Assembly (NCBI GenBank): GCA_003339415.1
Contig: PDHQ01000029.1
Location: 1 to 64,000 of the forward strand
Source: Ophiocordyceps camponoti-saundersi (nom. inval.)
Lineage: Eukaryota; Ascomycota; Sordariomycetes; Hypocreales; Ophiocordycipitaceae
Direction of reading: 5' to 3'
DNA length: 64,000 bases
Shown here: positions 34,994 to 46,033 of the stretch, piece by piece
Position numbering within the stretch: the first letter of the stretch is position 1
How the letters are laid out: each line of letters starts with the position of its first letter
Notes under the pieces: generated by a model
Database searches by the model: none
What the model saw: the letters and a program-made list of their open reading frames with translations, nothing else
Told to the model about the DNA's origin: nothing
Position numbers and translations under genes: made by a program

Positions 34994-36643
34994 TCACTTC
35001 AACAGAAACCGACGAAGCGTCCCCCCCACATTCTCAAGGTCAAGCAAAAACGTATCATGACCGAACAAGCTCTGCTGCTCCGACAGCTCAACATGCTCGA
35101 CCCGACGACTTCCCGCCAGACGGAGCGCATCCGCGACCTCGCGCTGTTGCCACGCGGGGAAGAGGATGTCGCTGGCGACGCCCATGACGAGCGTCGGCGT
35201 GTCGCTCAGAGCCGATAGGCCTTGCACGAGGTCGACGGGCGGACGCGATGTGTCCGCGCTGGCTGGCTGCGGCTGTTCCTCGTACGGTGTCGAGGGCAAG
35301 GTGAGGCCGCAGGATGGAGATGCATCGGAGGGGCGGCGGCGGCAGGTTTCCGAGCCGTTGTCGACTTCTTGTTGGCGTTGGCGGCGACGATGGGCGGCCG
35401 CTAGCTGGTTTTCGCGGCCGAGGTCAAAGAGGTCCATGGCTTTGGAGACGTAGAGAAGGCTGTTGGCATCGTACTCGAGACACCACTTTTCGCCAGCGTG
35501 GTCGAGGTAAGTCTCGACCAGAAAGTCTGGGCAGAGAGCCGGCGGCTGTCGCGGATCGGCTCGTCGCCTACCGAAGCGCAGCTCCCACTCCGGACCGGAA
35601 CGGTATGTGACGGTGGCGATCTCGCGAGCGAGCTTCATGCCGGCATGCGGCGGCACAGCGCCGTAGTAGAAGCCCCGATTCCAATTTGGGTCCATCATCA
35701 GCACCTGGCGCTGAGCGTGGCGCATAGCGATGCTGTACGGATGGCTGCGGGCGCATCCGCTGATGGAGGCTACGCGACTGACGCGGTGCGGGAACTGCAC
35801 GCCCGCCGCCAGAGCCTGCATGCCGCCCATACTCGAACCGACGCTGGCGTAAAGCTTGCGGATGCCGAGCTCGTCCAGTAGTCGGAACTGGGCTCGCACC
35901 ATGTCCTCGATGGTGAGGATGGGAAAGCTGGTGGCATAGCGTTGCCCATTACCAGGGTCGACGCTGCTGGGGCCTGTAGAGCCGTAGCAGCCGCCCAGGA
36001 CGTTTGTGCATATGACGAAGAAGCGATCCGTGTCGAGCGGCGCGCCGGGACCGATGAAGCGCTCCCACCAGCCGGGCTGGCCGTTGACCGCTGTGGATCG
36101 GGCGTGTGAAGAGGCGGAGAGGCCAGTGTGTAGCAGGATCGCATTAGACTTATCGTCGGACAGCCGGCCCCAGGTCTCATAGGCGATGTCGAACTCGGGC
36201 AGGACGCCTCCCCAGTCGAGGCGCAGCGGAGCCTTGCTGCGGAACAATTGGGTGGCGCCGGATGTGTATGATGGTTCAGGCCCGACTTGCGGCCTGATTG
36301 GAGCAGTCTGGGAGCCGGCGGCCCGGAGTCGGGCTGATCTCGATTCGACCGCGTCGAGGCAGGGGAAGGCTAGGGCCGGGTTGGAGGATGCGGCGCCGGC
36401 GGAGGAGTGGATGGGGCGGGAAGGCTGAGGGGGTGAAGTGCGGCTCGCTGATTTCGACAGAGAGGATGATTTCGAGGAGGAGGAAGGAGAGGAGGAAGAG
36501 GAGGCGGACGAAGCACGGCTCGATGAGGTGGAAAAGGCGTTGCGGTTGGACGAAGAAGTAGAAGAGGAGGAGGAGGAGGAGCTGCTCGCCCACAGCGACG
36601 CAGCGCGCCTCACCGGCAGCAGTCTCCGCGAGGGGGAAAGCAT
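34994..36643 (-). CDS. MetX-family serine/homoserine O-acetyltransferase, probably mitochondrial
   Basis: Intron-free 549-aa protein. Residues 1-85 are extraordinarily Ser-rich with interspersed Arg and no acidic residues, consistent with a mitochondrial presequence. Then comes an alpha/beta hydrolase acyltransferase: [46 protein letters not shown], nucleophile GSSMGG with Ser271, [12 protein letters not shown], Asp492 in GVASDILFP and His529 in FGHDTF. Known: the fungal branch of this family with a long insert before the Asp includes cysteine-pathway serine O-acetyltransferases (CysA/Cys2), which are related to homoserine O-acetyltransferase (MET2). The mitochondrial-like leader and long insert (about 415-470, low complexity) favour the serine enzyme. 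Substrate is therefore inference, family is certain. Confidence 0.9.
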   Translation of the reverse strand: MLSPSRRLLPVRRAASLWASSSSSSSSSTSSSNRNAFSTSSSRASSASSSSSPSSSSKSSSLSKSASRTSPPQPSRPIHSSAGAASSNPALAFPCLDAVESRSARLRAAGSQTAPIRPQVGPEPSYTSGATQLFRSKAPLRLDWGGVLPEFDIAYETWGRLSDDKSNAILLHTGLSASSHARSTAVNGQPGWWERFIGPGAPLDTDRFFVICTNVLGGCYGSTGPSSVDPGNGQRYATSFPILTIEDMVRAQFRLLDELGIRKLYASVGSSMGGMQALAAGVQFPHRVSRVASISGCARSHPYSIAMRHAQRQVLMMDPNWNRGFYYGAVPPHAGMKLAREIATVTYRSGPEWELRFGRRRADPRQPPALCPDFLVETYLDHAGEKWCLEYDANSLLYVSKAMDLFDLGRENQLAAAHRRRQRQQEVDNGSETCRRRPSDASPSCGLTLPSTPYEEQPQPASADTSRPPVDLVQGLSALSDTPTLVMGVASDILFPAWQQREVADALRLAGSRRVEHVELSEQQSLFGHDTFLLDLENVGGTLRRFLLK

Positions 36644-37120
36644 CGCAGCGACAACGGAGAGAGGGTTGAAGGCGTCGATACAACCACCATCATGGGAAGC
36701 CGTTAGTTAAATGTAACAAACTGCTTCGACAAGGCCGTCTGCTCCTCGCTCTCATCAGCTTCCGCGGTCGGGAAAGCTGAGTCAGCGGGCACATCATCTC
36801 ACGTGCTGATGGCATCATAATCGTCAATTGACATCATTCATCGCTTTCAGAGAGTTTCAAAGCAAGAAAGACGCACCAACTGACCGGAATCTCCATCCGC
36901 TATCCTCGAAGAGGCCAGGTGGGCCACGTGTGGAGCGTGTAGATGAGGATGAGTAATCTGCAGCTTCCTTCGTCAAACACGTAGTGAAAGCTTTGTCATC
37001 AGTGCGTCGGGTGCCGTTAGGTCAGTATCCAGGGTTATTAGTGCTGGGCTGTTAACCCTATCCCTGCAACCCTAGACATACTCCGTACGAATATCCGCTG
37101 TGTCAAACCTCTGTAAGCCG
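36644..37120. other. Intergenic: promoter region of the acetyltransferase
   Basis: No gene seen. It is AT-richer than the coding DNA and leads into the repeat copy at 37122. Confidence 0.4.
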
Positions 37121-37121
37121 C

Positions 37122-37680
37122 GGCCCCCTCGCGTGACACAACCACATCATGAGAGTCACATAATCCCTGAACGCGTCTGGCAGTACGGATACGACTGTAG
37201 TATCGTTGGTAGGGCATAGGAGTATCGTTGGTAGGAGAAGGGCAGCCGCAGTGTGCTAATCGTTCACGTTTGTCAAGGGACTACCTGGGTAGGCAAAGGG
37301 AATGCTCTATTGCTAGGTTACCTGGCACCTAGATGTGATAACAGTCACGCATGGAGAGCTTCTCAGGAAGCCGCACTCCATCGTGCTCAATAGCTAGCTA
37401 CGTCGCTCTTTCCCTTCAAACCCGTATTCGTTCTCTTTGCTTCCTTCCTTAATTCCTCCCGCAGCAGGCCTCCGAGCCGGCTGGCGGCAGCCTCGTCGTC
37501 TGATCGCGAGGCTGATCCCCAAGATGACGTTTGAATCAACGACCCGAATAGGACACAAGGGCTAGACCTTGACAACTATAATTTGCAGCACACACGTCGC
37601 CGCCGGACCGCTGTGTGATGTGGAACCCGCATTGGGATCGCAAAGCCATGTACGCCAGCTTTCAAAATAAGAGTATACAG
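37122..37680. repeat. Diverged direct repeat, copy A (interrupted)
   Basis: 37122-37271 (CCCCTCGCGTGACAC ... CTAATCGTTCACGTTT) and 37583-37618 (GCAGCACACACGTCGC ... CTGTGTGATG) match, with many substitutions, the contiguous segment at 37917-38101. About 310 bp (37272-37582) occurs only here, so copy A carries an insertion or copy B a deletion. The right part (37633-37680, GATCGCAAAGCCATGTACGC) also matches 40681-40728. Confidence 0.7.
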
Positions 37681-37916
37681 GGTGCTTCCTGTAGAGTGTA
37701 GGCTATAAGACCTGTTGCCAGTTGGGGATGTATGACTGCCACTCACGTGACTGGCAAACGCCCCCCCTTTTCTTCTCTCATCTATTTATTTCAGAGAGGT
37801 AGGTAGCTTCCTTCTTCTACCTACCTACCTAGTTATCCATGATTGATCTCGATTTCGTTGCATTTGCCTCACGGTGACGCTATCGCTGCATGCGAGAGCG
37901 TTACAGCCCCTTCGAG

Positions 37917-38101
37917 CATTACAGCCCCCTCGCCTGATGCAACAATATCGTGGGAGTCACACAGCATGTCCCCTGAACGTGTCTTACAGTACGGTAACGT
38001 CTGCAATAGGGCACAAGAGCTGGGGAAGGTCAGCCGCAGTATGCTAATCGCTCACGTTTAGGTACTTTGCAGCACATACTTCCCGCCGGACCGCTGTGTG
38101 A
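37917..38101. repeat. Diverged direct repeat, copy B
   Basis: Second copy of the segment described at 37122-37618, here without the 310-bp interruption. Shared landmarks are GTCACA...CCCTGAACG(C/T)GTCT, CAGTACGG, GCCGCAGT(G/A)TGCTAATCG, and CCGGACCGCTGTGTGATG. It lies just upstream of the decayed gene remains. Confidence 0.7.
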
Positions 38102-39230
38102 TGAGTGTTCATCAGCCGAGGAATCATGGTGAATACGCCAAAATCATTCAGAGTACGCAAGAATGGATGACAATCAGGGCCTGCTGTAATTCGTGCTTGA
38201 CACCGGAAGCGACCGTCAAGGTCGTCACAGGCGGCGACACTGAAAACACGGAAACGCGAGACCTGGCTACGAGCCGATGCGTTTCTGCAGCGCGATGATG
38301 TTGGCGAGGCTGATCTAGAGAGCGTTGCGAGGTCCCTCTGGGCATTGGGACATCTTGTTAGAGACGAATCTGATGAAGAGAAAGATCCAGCAATTATTCA
38401 TCTCTGAACGTCCAGCAAACTGCAGTCTATCCGTCTGCTGGCCTCTTACCGCCGAACAGAAGTTCCAAGAGCCCTGTCGGATAGGGGCGGTATCCGAAGC
38501 TTCGTCGTCTGATGGAGAATTTGAATTGCGATCCGCATGTCGACATTAGCGCTTCCTTTCGTGCTAAGATACGGAGACGAGAATTCGATGATGCCATTGA
38601 GGAACTTGGGCATTTGAACCAGAATAAAAAAAGAATTGCCGAGTGGTGCCTCGTGAAGAACCGACTCTCAGGCCCAACCTCGAAGACACAGATGTCCCAT
38701 TCGGCGTCCTGCCAATGAGGAGGCATTGGGTATCTCTGGACCATGCGTTGCGAAGACACTGGGTTTGTGTTTGACATAGGTGCTCAGGCTTGAGCGTGAG
38801 ACTGTCGCTGCCACACATCAAGTATCGTCTTGGGGAGAGGGCGAGTTTTGAAGTCTTCTTCGGTGTGCGGTCTGTACCTGCGACGCAGTTGCAAGAGGCC
38901 AAAATCACGGTCAAGTAAGGGAGCCCCCGAAGCTGCGTGACAGGACTCCTCTTTGCTAACGCTCGCTTCCTCAATTGGAGACTGTGGCGGTCGCCCGAGC
39001 CTAGATCAGCGGCCCGCGGGAACCATTTCTATAACAGCCTGAAAACTTCACCGGCAGATGATGGTGAACGTACGACAACTGATGGATGATAAGCCATCGA
39101 ACATTGCACACTATGAAGTGCTGGGGGCAGCCATCGCTCATATTGGACTGGCCGGTCCCGGCCAGGAGGAGGCCGACGTCTTCAACGGCCGTGAAATACG
39201 TCACGACTGGGTGAGACTATGAGACGGACA
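38102..39230 (+). pseudogene. Decayed coding remains, unknown N-terminal part of a broken gene
   Basis: All frames are interrupted, yet short stretches still look protein-coding, for example a charged helical piece FRAKIRRREFDDAIEELGHLNQNKKRIAEW at 38554-38643 (quoted in part: RRREFDDAIEELGHLNQNKK). By position it could be the N-terminal helical part of the gene whose later domains lie at 40330-42640. That link is inference, since frame and order are no longer continuous. Confidence 0.35.
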
Positions 39231-39600
39231 GAAGTTCGCCAAGTTTTCAGTAAACTGGAATTTCAGGAGGGTGATCGATAGGCGCGCAGCCTGGTCGATG
39301 CCACCCCAGGCAGTTGAAGCTATGGAACTAGTCGAAGATGATGATGTCTCTGACGACGAGGACGCGAGCGACGATAACCAGGATTGTGAGATGATAACTC
39401 GTCGACATATGCCAAAGCATCGAAGAGTCCATTGGTCAGCGAAATTGCCTGCATTTCGCTCTCGAGGATGGGATATTTCAGGAGCGTCGCCCGCAACCAA
39501 AGGAATTTGTCAGTGACCGAATGTCTCGGTCAGTATCCTCGTCAGCGTTGTTCGAACGCTAGCAAGAATTACTGGATGGTGAAGCGGTACTGCCACTCAA

Positions 39601-40062
39601 TTGGAAGCCAGTCTTGGCTGTTACACTGGCTATGGCACTTCTTTCCTTCCTGGAGACGCAGTGGCTGCAATTCTCCTTCTACCACTCGAAGATTCAGTTC
39701 TTCGCGCCACGATAAGTTGGAGGACTCCCGATATCACGAAATCTTTCTTCATTCCGGATCATGAAGATCATGAGACCAAACCTCTCGACACTCTCAAAGA
39801 CCTCCTTCCAGAAGACCTTCCTATTATCGACGCTTGTCCGTGGACAACAGTCTCCCGGTTTTCCTATGCCAGGATCTCAGCATTTGGTAGGAACGGACTC
39901 TCGGACACAATGGAAATCTGCGTAGATACCGGAGCAGGTAGGTCAACTATCAGGAAAGACTTACTTGACAGATTCGACGGCGTTCAGTATGATCCGACAA
40001 TCGAACGATACCTTGACGCTATCGGCTCAGCCAAGACAAGTAATTGGGCAAACTTTTCCTGA
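39601..40062 (+). mobile_element. Retropepsin-like fragment (LTR retroelement protease)
   Basis: Open stretch of 153 codons with a MEICVDTGAGRSTI motif. The DTGA active-site tetrad is at 39925-39936. Known: retroviral-type aspartic proteases of Ty3/gypsy elements have a D-T/S-G-A core flanked by hydrophobic beta strands, as here. The upstream part (LLPLEDSVLRATISWRTPDI) has no assignment. No LTRs were found. It sits inside the decayed gene remains. Confidence 0.5.
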
Positions 40063-40169
40063 CTCTGGAGCACGTTCCACACTTCGGCCCGCAGCACAGA
40101 CAGCGAAATCAGCCCTGGCGCCTCAAAACACCTGGCTTATCCCAGCGCCAATGAGCTAGCGCTAGGCGT

Positions 40170-40520
40170 ACTCTTGTACGACCTTCATTATCGCACAACC
40201 GTCGAGCTGTTGGTCCGGGATCGACGTAAGGATCGGAGTGTCGACAGGAACATCAATGATGACTTGTATACCTGTCCCGCTAAGCTTCAGACTGTGGAAG
40301 ACGCTGGCGTGGATTACTATCTTGCGACCAAGGCATGCCTTACGAGGGATATTATCCTCTCGGTCAGCAAGCCGACTTCGAGGATGCCAGCGTTCGGCGG
40401 CTCTTCTACCAAAACGTCGTCGAGCCGCTAGAGGCCGTGAACTCCATGGCGTGGGGCATTGGATCATGGGACTTGAGCTTCTTTGATAATGAACGAAAGA
40501 AATCCTGCTGGGGCTCTAAC
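40170..40520 (+). pseudogene. Remnant resembling a DUF7580-type domain end
   Basis: In one frame a segment PLGQQADFEDASVRRLFYQN followed by VVEPLE reads like the C-terminal part of DUF7580-type helical domains (acidic FED, hydrophobic helix, VVxPLE). In fungi that domain is known to precede a subtilase domain in some multi-domain proteins. Frames change and no long ORF remains. Recognition is from memory and tentative. Confidence 0.35.
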
Positions 40521-41350
40521 GGTCAAAACGTCGTCAGCCTCTGTACAGGCAAGGTCGAATACTCCAATGGAAACACTTTAGCAAGGGCAACTCCACGTTG
40601 TTTAACGATGGTTCCCGCGCCTGTGGCCTGCAAACCCCTCCGGTCAGATCTTTTGGCGCGAAATTCAGCACAACCTGCTTCGGGATCGCAAAGCCATTTA
40701 CGCCAGCTTTCAGAGAAAAGCCTGTATATTTTTTTTCGATGCGAGCCACCAGACGGGTCCTGAACAAGAGTCTGTGATACGCAACCGTGCGAAGCGCTTG
40801 TATCGCAAATGAAGCTTCTGGCACGCGAAGCAGCCGAAGAGGGCGAGTATACGTCGGTGATAATCCTATATATCTGCATTTTAGTTCATTGGTTTCCTCG
40901 ATTAAAGCGTTTCATGAACTAATCTAACAAATTATAATAGGAGCACGATTAAGACGCAGACGGGTGGGCAGTGGTCCGCCCCAAATTTTAAAGTCAAATT
41001 GAGTGCAAAAACAAATGGACGGAATCACAATCACTTCCATAATATGAAAGTCGCGCATCGTCAGAACGACAGTCACACCTCTCGCTACGTTGCCAATATA
41101 AACGATAGGGACGACGATTTTCCACCGCCACCTCAACCTCACGAAGATAGTGGATGGTATAACTTCTAGGAGACGATGTTCACACTTCGACTCGTGGCCA
41201 CCTGTCCGATCCTGATAATGGGTCTGTACTTTATTGCCAGGGAGCTGCTATCGCTCTAGTGAGGATAAATCAAGTAGGGGCAAACAGTCCCAAAAACCGT
41301 CGCCTGCAGGCTGAAAACAAGACTAAAGACGTCGAAGAGGAGACTAAATA

Positions 41351-41525
41351 GCTATCCTGGACTCCGGACTCGACCCTGGAAATCCATTCCTGATCGAGGA
41401 CCAACAACTAGCCAACCCACACATTAAGGAAGTGCCAAGTTTTGTACATGGAACTGGACCGTACGATGTACGAGACGAAATCGGACACGGCACTCATGCT
41501 CTTGGTCTCCTTCTCAGAACAGCGG
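41351..41525 (+). pseudogene. Subtilase (S8) domain fragment with Asp and His motifs
   Basis: An uninterrupted frame from 41351 gives AILDSGLDPGNPF (catalytic-Asp motif, Asp codon 41360-41362) and, 44 codons on, GHGTHALGLLL (catalytic-His motif, 41483-41497). This is the start of a peptidase S8 domain of the intracellular fungal type. It stops at a TGA right after the His block (41527 region), where sequence turns into retroelement-like coding. No start codon or promoter belongs to it. Confidence 0.7.
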
Positions 41526-41935
41526 GACATTGTTGAACGGAAATTCGATCGGGAAACAAAACGTCGCATACAGCTCCATGAGGCAAGAAGAAAGCCAACA
41601 ATTCCAGAAGGGGGATTCGGCCTGTGTGGTCAGGGAGGGAAAGCCAGCCAAGCTCCAGCCTGTGTGGATTAGGCCGCTCAAGCTTCAACGACAGGTGGGC
41701 AAGATCTCCAACCCACACGTCTGCCCCCAGGGAACCAATCAGCTGCCCATTCATTCACGGAAATGACGAAGTTGGCCTTTGGTTCGATCCCTGCCCCATT
41801 GTCAGAACCGTCATTGTTAGCAGTGCCCAGGAAGGGAAATCACATTGCGCCCTTGGACAACTACATGGATGACATCTTTGCCAAACATGAGACGTTTGAA
41901 CAGCAGTGGCGCTTCGCTTACATGTGAACATGCAT
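41526..41935 (+). mobile_element. Ty3/gypsy-type integrase C-terminal and RT fragments
   Basis: Overlapping frames give GKPAKLQPVWIRPLKLQRQV preceded by KRRIQLHEARRK and followed by frame changes. Known: the region after the integrase core in gypsy elements has the pattern F/R-x-GD-V ... KL-x-P-x-W-x-GPF-K-V, which this matches. At 41864-41920 a second piece NYMDDIFAKHETFEQQWRF resembles the RT YxDD motif followed by its connection segment. Both are short, not in element order and not flanked by LTRs. Confidence 0.5.
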
Positions 41936-42249
41936 AAAGAACTGTGCTAATAGCCTCTGTAGGCCATCGATCACGCCGTCAAACATTGAAAGGGGGACAT
42001 TATAACAATGTCGTTCGGCATTCGGGAATATCATGCCGACGAACTCGCTCGACCCATTCCTTCTCTTTTCCGAGGATACGCTATGGAATAGTATTCAGGT
42101 GATTTAGATCCCCCGACACGTTTTGAACTCACCCTCCCTAGCAGGCAAAGACTTCCGTTCCTAGGTCTTCCTTCCAGATAAAAAGAATAGCTCGAGCAGC
42201 TCTGCAGCCTAAGCAATTAGTACTTATGATCGTCTTCTCTCGCTTAGAT

Positions 42250-42640
42250 ATTCTCCGTTAGGAAACCTTTCGGCAACCGACCGGCGACGATATCCTGGAC
42301 AATTGGGCACACGAGTGCGAGCGTCTTCTCCCCAATCTGCAGACAAAACTCGCACGAGGAACCTGGGGACATCTCCAGAACGATGCCGCTCATTACGCCT
42401 AGCTCATGAGCACAGCTGTATCTAATGCACTGAACAAGCGGACCTTGTTGTTCGCGGCAGCATCGAACGATTAAGCAAATCTTGGCAGAGCTTTCCCGGC
42501 GCAATATCTCAGCGTCTTTTGTATACAGTCGACAGATGGGAATGGCAATCCCTACAGTTTCAACCCTATAGCGAGCGAAACGGACACCAACTTCAGTCTC
42601 CTGAGAGACACCTTGACCTATGTTCTAAGCTGCACGGCCA
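42250..42640 (+). pseudogene. Second subtilase (S8) fragment with oxyanion-Asn region
   Basis: Translation with stops gives a helical stretch ILDNWAHECERLLPNLQTKL and then NKRTLLFAAASND (stop) ANLGRAFPAQYLSVFCI, with QSTDGNGNPYSFNP beyond. The AAASND block is the oxyanion-hole Asn region of S8 proteases and the rest follows the family pattern. The catalytic-Ser block (GTSxAxP) is not seen downstream. Together with 41351-41525 this shows one S8 domain split by about 0.85 kb of retroelement-derived DNA. Confidence 0.6.
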
Positions 42641-43636
42641 ATTCCTTTAGTGCCGTCTTTAAGAGTATGGTTAGGGGAAGGCGGAGAGTAGGCTACGACT
42701 GCATCATGCCTCATGTGCTATTCGATAGCGGTTCGACAAGGGAGGATGTTTACGGGAGAATTGCTACCAGTTGACATGCGCTTGTGCATATAACGACCAG
42801 TGGGGTGGATAACTAGGCTGGCTGCCAGTCGTGAAGCACAGAATAGCTACTATAAAGGACACAAGCACAAGTGAGATTCTTTCAAGAACAGAACTCGTGA
42901 TATTAAAAAAGACTGTCCTTCTACCTAAGGGAATACTAGGCTAGATATATATTTGTGTGCTGAAGAGATTTCCTAGGGTAAACCTAGAGATGTTGCTAGC
43001 CGAGATTTCACGGGGATTTCCGTGCGTGTATGTCAGGTGATTGTCAGTCGAGATTTCACGGCCATAAAGGCGCCCTTGTCGTACGCTTCAAGCTTCAGTC
43101 TCCGGCCAAACTTGAGCCTCTTCACGCGAAGCGCAAAGACAAATTCGAATGGACTCGGTAGCATCAGTGCCTACCCCTCTGAAAACGGTGGGGGATTCGT
43201 ACGCCTCTTATCTCGTGCAGAAGATATATGTAGACGGCCCCCGAGGCCGTGATAGCCTCACGAAATCACGTCATCCGCAGGTTTCCGCTGCCTGTATGCT
43301 GCAGACCCTTCGCCCTATCCCCTTTTCGTGACTGGCGGACCTTTCCGTCACCGTACGATGCGATCATTCCACACCAAAGACGGCAGAAATTACGCGCCTA
43401 GGATCAGCAGGTCTCATCAACTTTGACAGCGACACATGTGTGCCTTGGTAGGCACGGCCTGGGGTGTAACATCCCCAGTAGGTCCTTCCTTCGAATCTCT
43501 ACAGTCTCACTGTCAGGCCGGTCAAAACTCGCAGCCCAACTACGTCGTTCATACCCTGTACGGACAGCGAACAGGGTCAGCTTCCCTGAGATCTTCCGCC
43601 ACACCCAGACGGACTCGCGACATCTCATCATTCACC
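42641..43636. other. Intergenic, no supported gene
   Basis: Mostly short broken frames. Probably the flank of the decayed locus and the promoter of the next gene. Confidence 0.4.
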
Positions 43637-45255
43637 ATGGAAAGCCTCGAGCGCGCGGGAGAAGAGTCTACGGAATTCGTCTACCCCCAAGATTATGCTG
43701 GTCTGACCATCGCAGCGCATGCGGCAATATGCCGGTCTCTTTTCCACAAGTACATGGCCATGCCGGAATACCAGCCCGACCCTTATATCATGGACGATCC
43801 GCGGTCACGCTTGGCTCTATGGGCAGCAGACAATCATGTTCATGGGCCGCTCGATGTCTCGCTGGACTACAGACTCCGATTCAGTCCCACACTCACAGAC
43901 CTCATGCATAAGCTCCTGCATGTCGTTGGCTATACCTTGCTGTCTTGTGAGTACATACCACATTCGCATGAATCAAAGGTCCAAGGCTAAGGGGACTCTC
44001 GACAATAGTGAAGCCGATCGTCGATCGACCGTTGCAGGATTCAAGCGGAAAGAGACGACGCACTTCAGCAGATGGCACTGTGGAACCCACGAAGAGAGCC
44101 GACGACGAGTCAAGCGATTCTGATAGCGATATGGATCCAGCAGAACGGAACATGTCCAAAATCATCCACGATATCGGTGGATCAGTGGCGCGCCTCTATC
44201 GTCTGGGCAACGCCATCCGAGATGCCGCCACAACCAGACGGGCTTTCCTGATGGAAGATTACAGAGACGACCCAGAAGTAAATGAGGCCATAAAAGAGTT
44301 GCGTCTCTACACTAAATTCTATGTTGACTCGCGATTTCCGAAGGCGTCAGAGGCCCTTCGCTCGGCACTGGTTGAAGCCAACGGGCTGCGACTTCGACGG
44401 CTTTGTTATCATCAGCGCTCCCTTCGAAGCCGCATTGCGCCGATTTACCAGCTGCCGGCAAAGGCTCCGGCCGTTAGACTTACTAAAGGAACGAGGAGTG
44501 CGCCGGCCGCTCAAATTGCCCCGAGCGCGCCGCCAAAGCCTGCGACGACTCAATCCACAACCGAGATTCCCCAACATATTGAAGTGGACGACAATTTAAT
44601 CTTCCCTCCCATGCCCCCGACGCAGGAGTGTCCATACTGTGGCTTCACTGTTGGGTTTGAGATCACATCAAATTCATTGCTATGGCAGTAAGCAGACTAT
44701 CCCTTTCGTTTCATAGGAGCATGTGGCTCATATACATACACCAGGAATCATGTCATTGAAGACCTGCAGTCTTTCATTTGTGTTTCTCCATACTGCCTGG
44801 AAGGAGGTCACCGCAGGCACCGGAAAGGTCCAACTACATTCGAAACGTCCAAAGCCTGGTCCAGCCACTTGCAGACCGCCCACAGGCAAGCATGGGTGTG
44901 CCAGGGTGCCTGTCGCGGTCAGATCGTCTTTGACCAAGAGATCCTATACCGGAAGCATTGTATCGAGGAGCACGCCATGCACGAAACGCAACTTGCGACC
45001 TTCTGCAGATACGCTCGGACGCCAGTCATCGAAAAGATTCTGGAATGTCCGTTTTGCGACGATTTTGAACCCCCGGAAGAGGTTCAAGTCAGTGCTGCCT
45101 TCTCGAGTGAAGCTCTCGAGTTGCACGTCGTCGGTCATCTGAACGAAGTTGCTCTCCTTGCGCTGCGAAAGCCTCCCGGCAATGATGACGAGAACGCCGA
45201 GGACGTCGGCAGCGATCAACCATGGGAAGGCAATGGGTCGGCCGGCGCTTCTTGA
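43637..45255 (+). CDS. Fungal C2H2 zinc-finger protein
   Basis: Three exons: 43637-43946, 44009-44687, 44745-45255 (introns 62 and 57 bp, GTGAGT...AATAG and GTAAGC...CCAG), total 499 aa, exactly in frame. The start ATG 43637 has a good context (TTCACC) and removes a Met-poor extension. Exon 1 is a helical N-terminal domain (MESLERAGEESTEFVYPQDY...). Exon 2 has a KRRR basic patch, an acidic Ser/Asp run and a helical region, then a CPYC pair near residue 310. Exon 3 continues with Cys/His pairs (spacing typical of C2H2 fingers, including WxxHLQTAH, CxxxC, CPFC and a final LxxHVVGHLNEVALLAL). Known: this multi-finger layout is common in uncharacterised fungal proteins, often near NLR-like genes. 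No NLR is seen here. DNA, RNA or protein binding is undetermined. Confidence 0.82.
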
Positions 45256-45810
45256 ATTAAACGCTCGTCTATTAAGACTGTACGGGAAGGCGAATGCCTG
45301 CAATTCCAAGAAAACGATGGCGCCGAGGGTGCAGATGGTAATGTGGGACACGGCGGAGAAGACATCAACGCACAGCTGGCAAGACTCGACCTATGTAAGC
45401 CTCCAAGGGATAAAGGCAACTTGGGATGACGAGACTTCACTGCTGGCCCTGTATAATAACACTAGATACCTAGGTAGCATGAAGTAATGTTCGCATGGTA
45501 TTTGTTGTTCGAGAATCGCCCATATTGCCCAGACAAGGATATTGCCATCCTGGTGATTAATTCAGAGTGATGCTCTTTGATTGGGAAGACCCATACATAC
45601 ATACGTCTTTTAATAATAGGTAGTCATTCTTAGTGGTGACTTCGTTGAATGCTTGTCGGCCTGATCATCGCAATAGCGTCTGATTTTATCAGTCTTTCAG
45701 GATAATGGCTCTGTCAAATGCCTGTTCCCCTTATCATCATACTTGCATTGCAGGCTCATAAAAAGGCTGATCATACCGGACTACAGGCATTGTAAGTCGG
45801 TCTTAAAGCC
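45256..45810. other. Intergenic, no supported gene
   Basis: Contains CATACATACATAC near 45591-45603 and otherwise unremarkable AT-rich DNA. Confidence 0.4.
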
Positions 45811-46032
45811 CCTGATCTCTGCACCTATCTATGAGAACGATATCCTTGTCCCTGTCTCTCATGACCATGACCTATGCCCGCCCCCCATACGCCAAACGCC
45901 AAATCAAAAGTCCCCATGCCAAAGTTCGATGCTTTTGTTAATTTTGAAGCAGTGATCTCTGCACCAATTTTCATGAAGCATGCCCCCCAAACGCCAAATT
46001 AAAAACCACCATCCCAAAGTTCGATGCCATCA
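45811..46032. repeat. Diverged direct repeat pair, unequal length
   Basis: 45811-45935 and 45953-46032 share (C/G)TGATCTCTGCACC, GCCCCCC(A)TACGCCAAA(C)/AAACGCCAAAT and CCCA(T/A)...CCAAAGTTCGATGC. The first copy is about 45 bp longer in the middle. It ends at the stop of the minus-strand ORF at 46034. Confidence 0.7.
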
Positions 46033-46033
46033 C

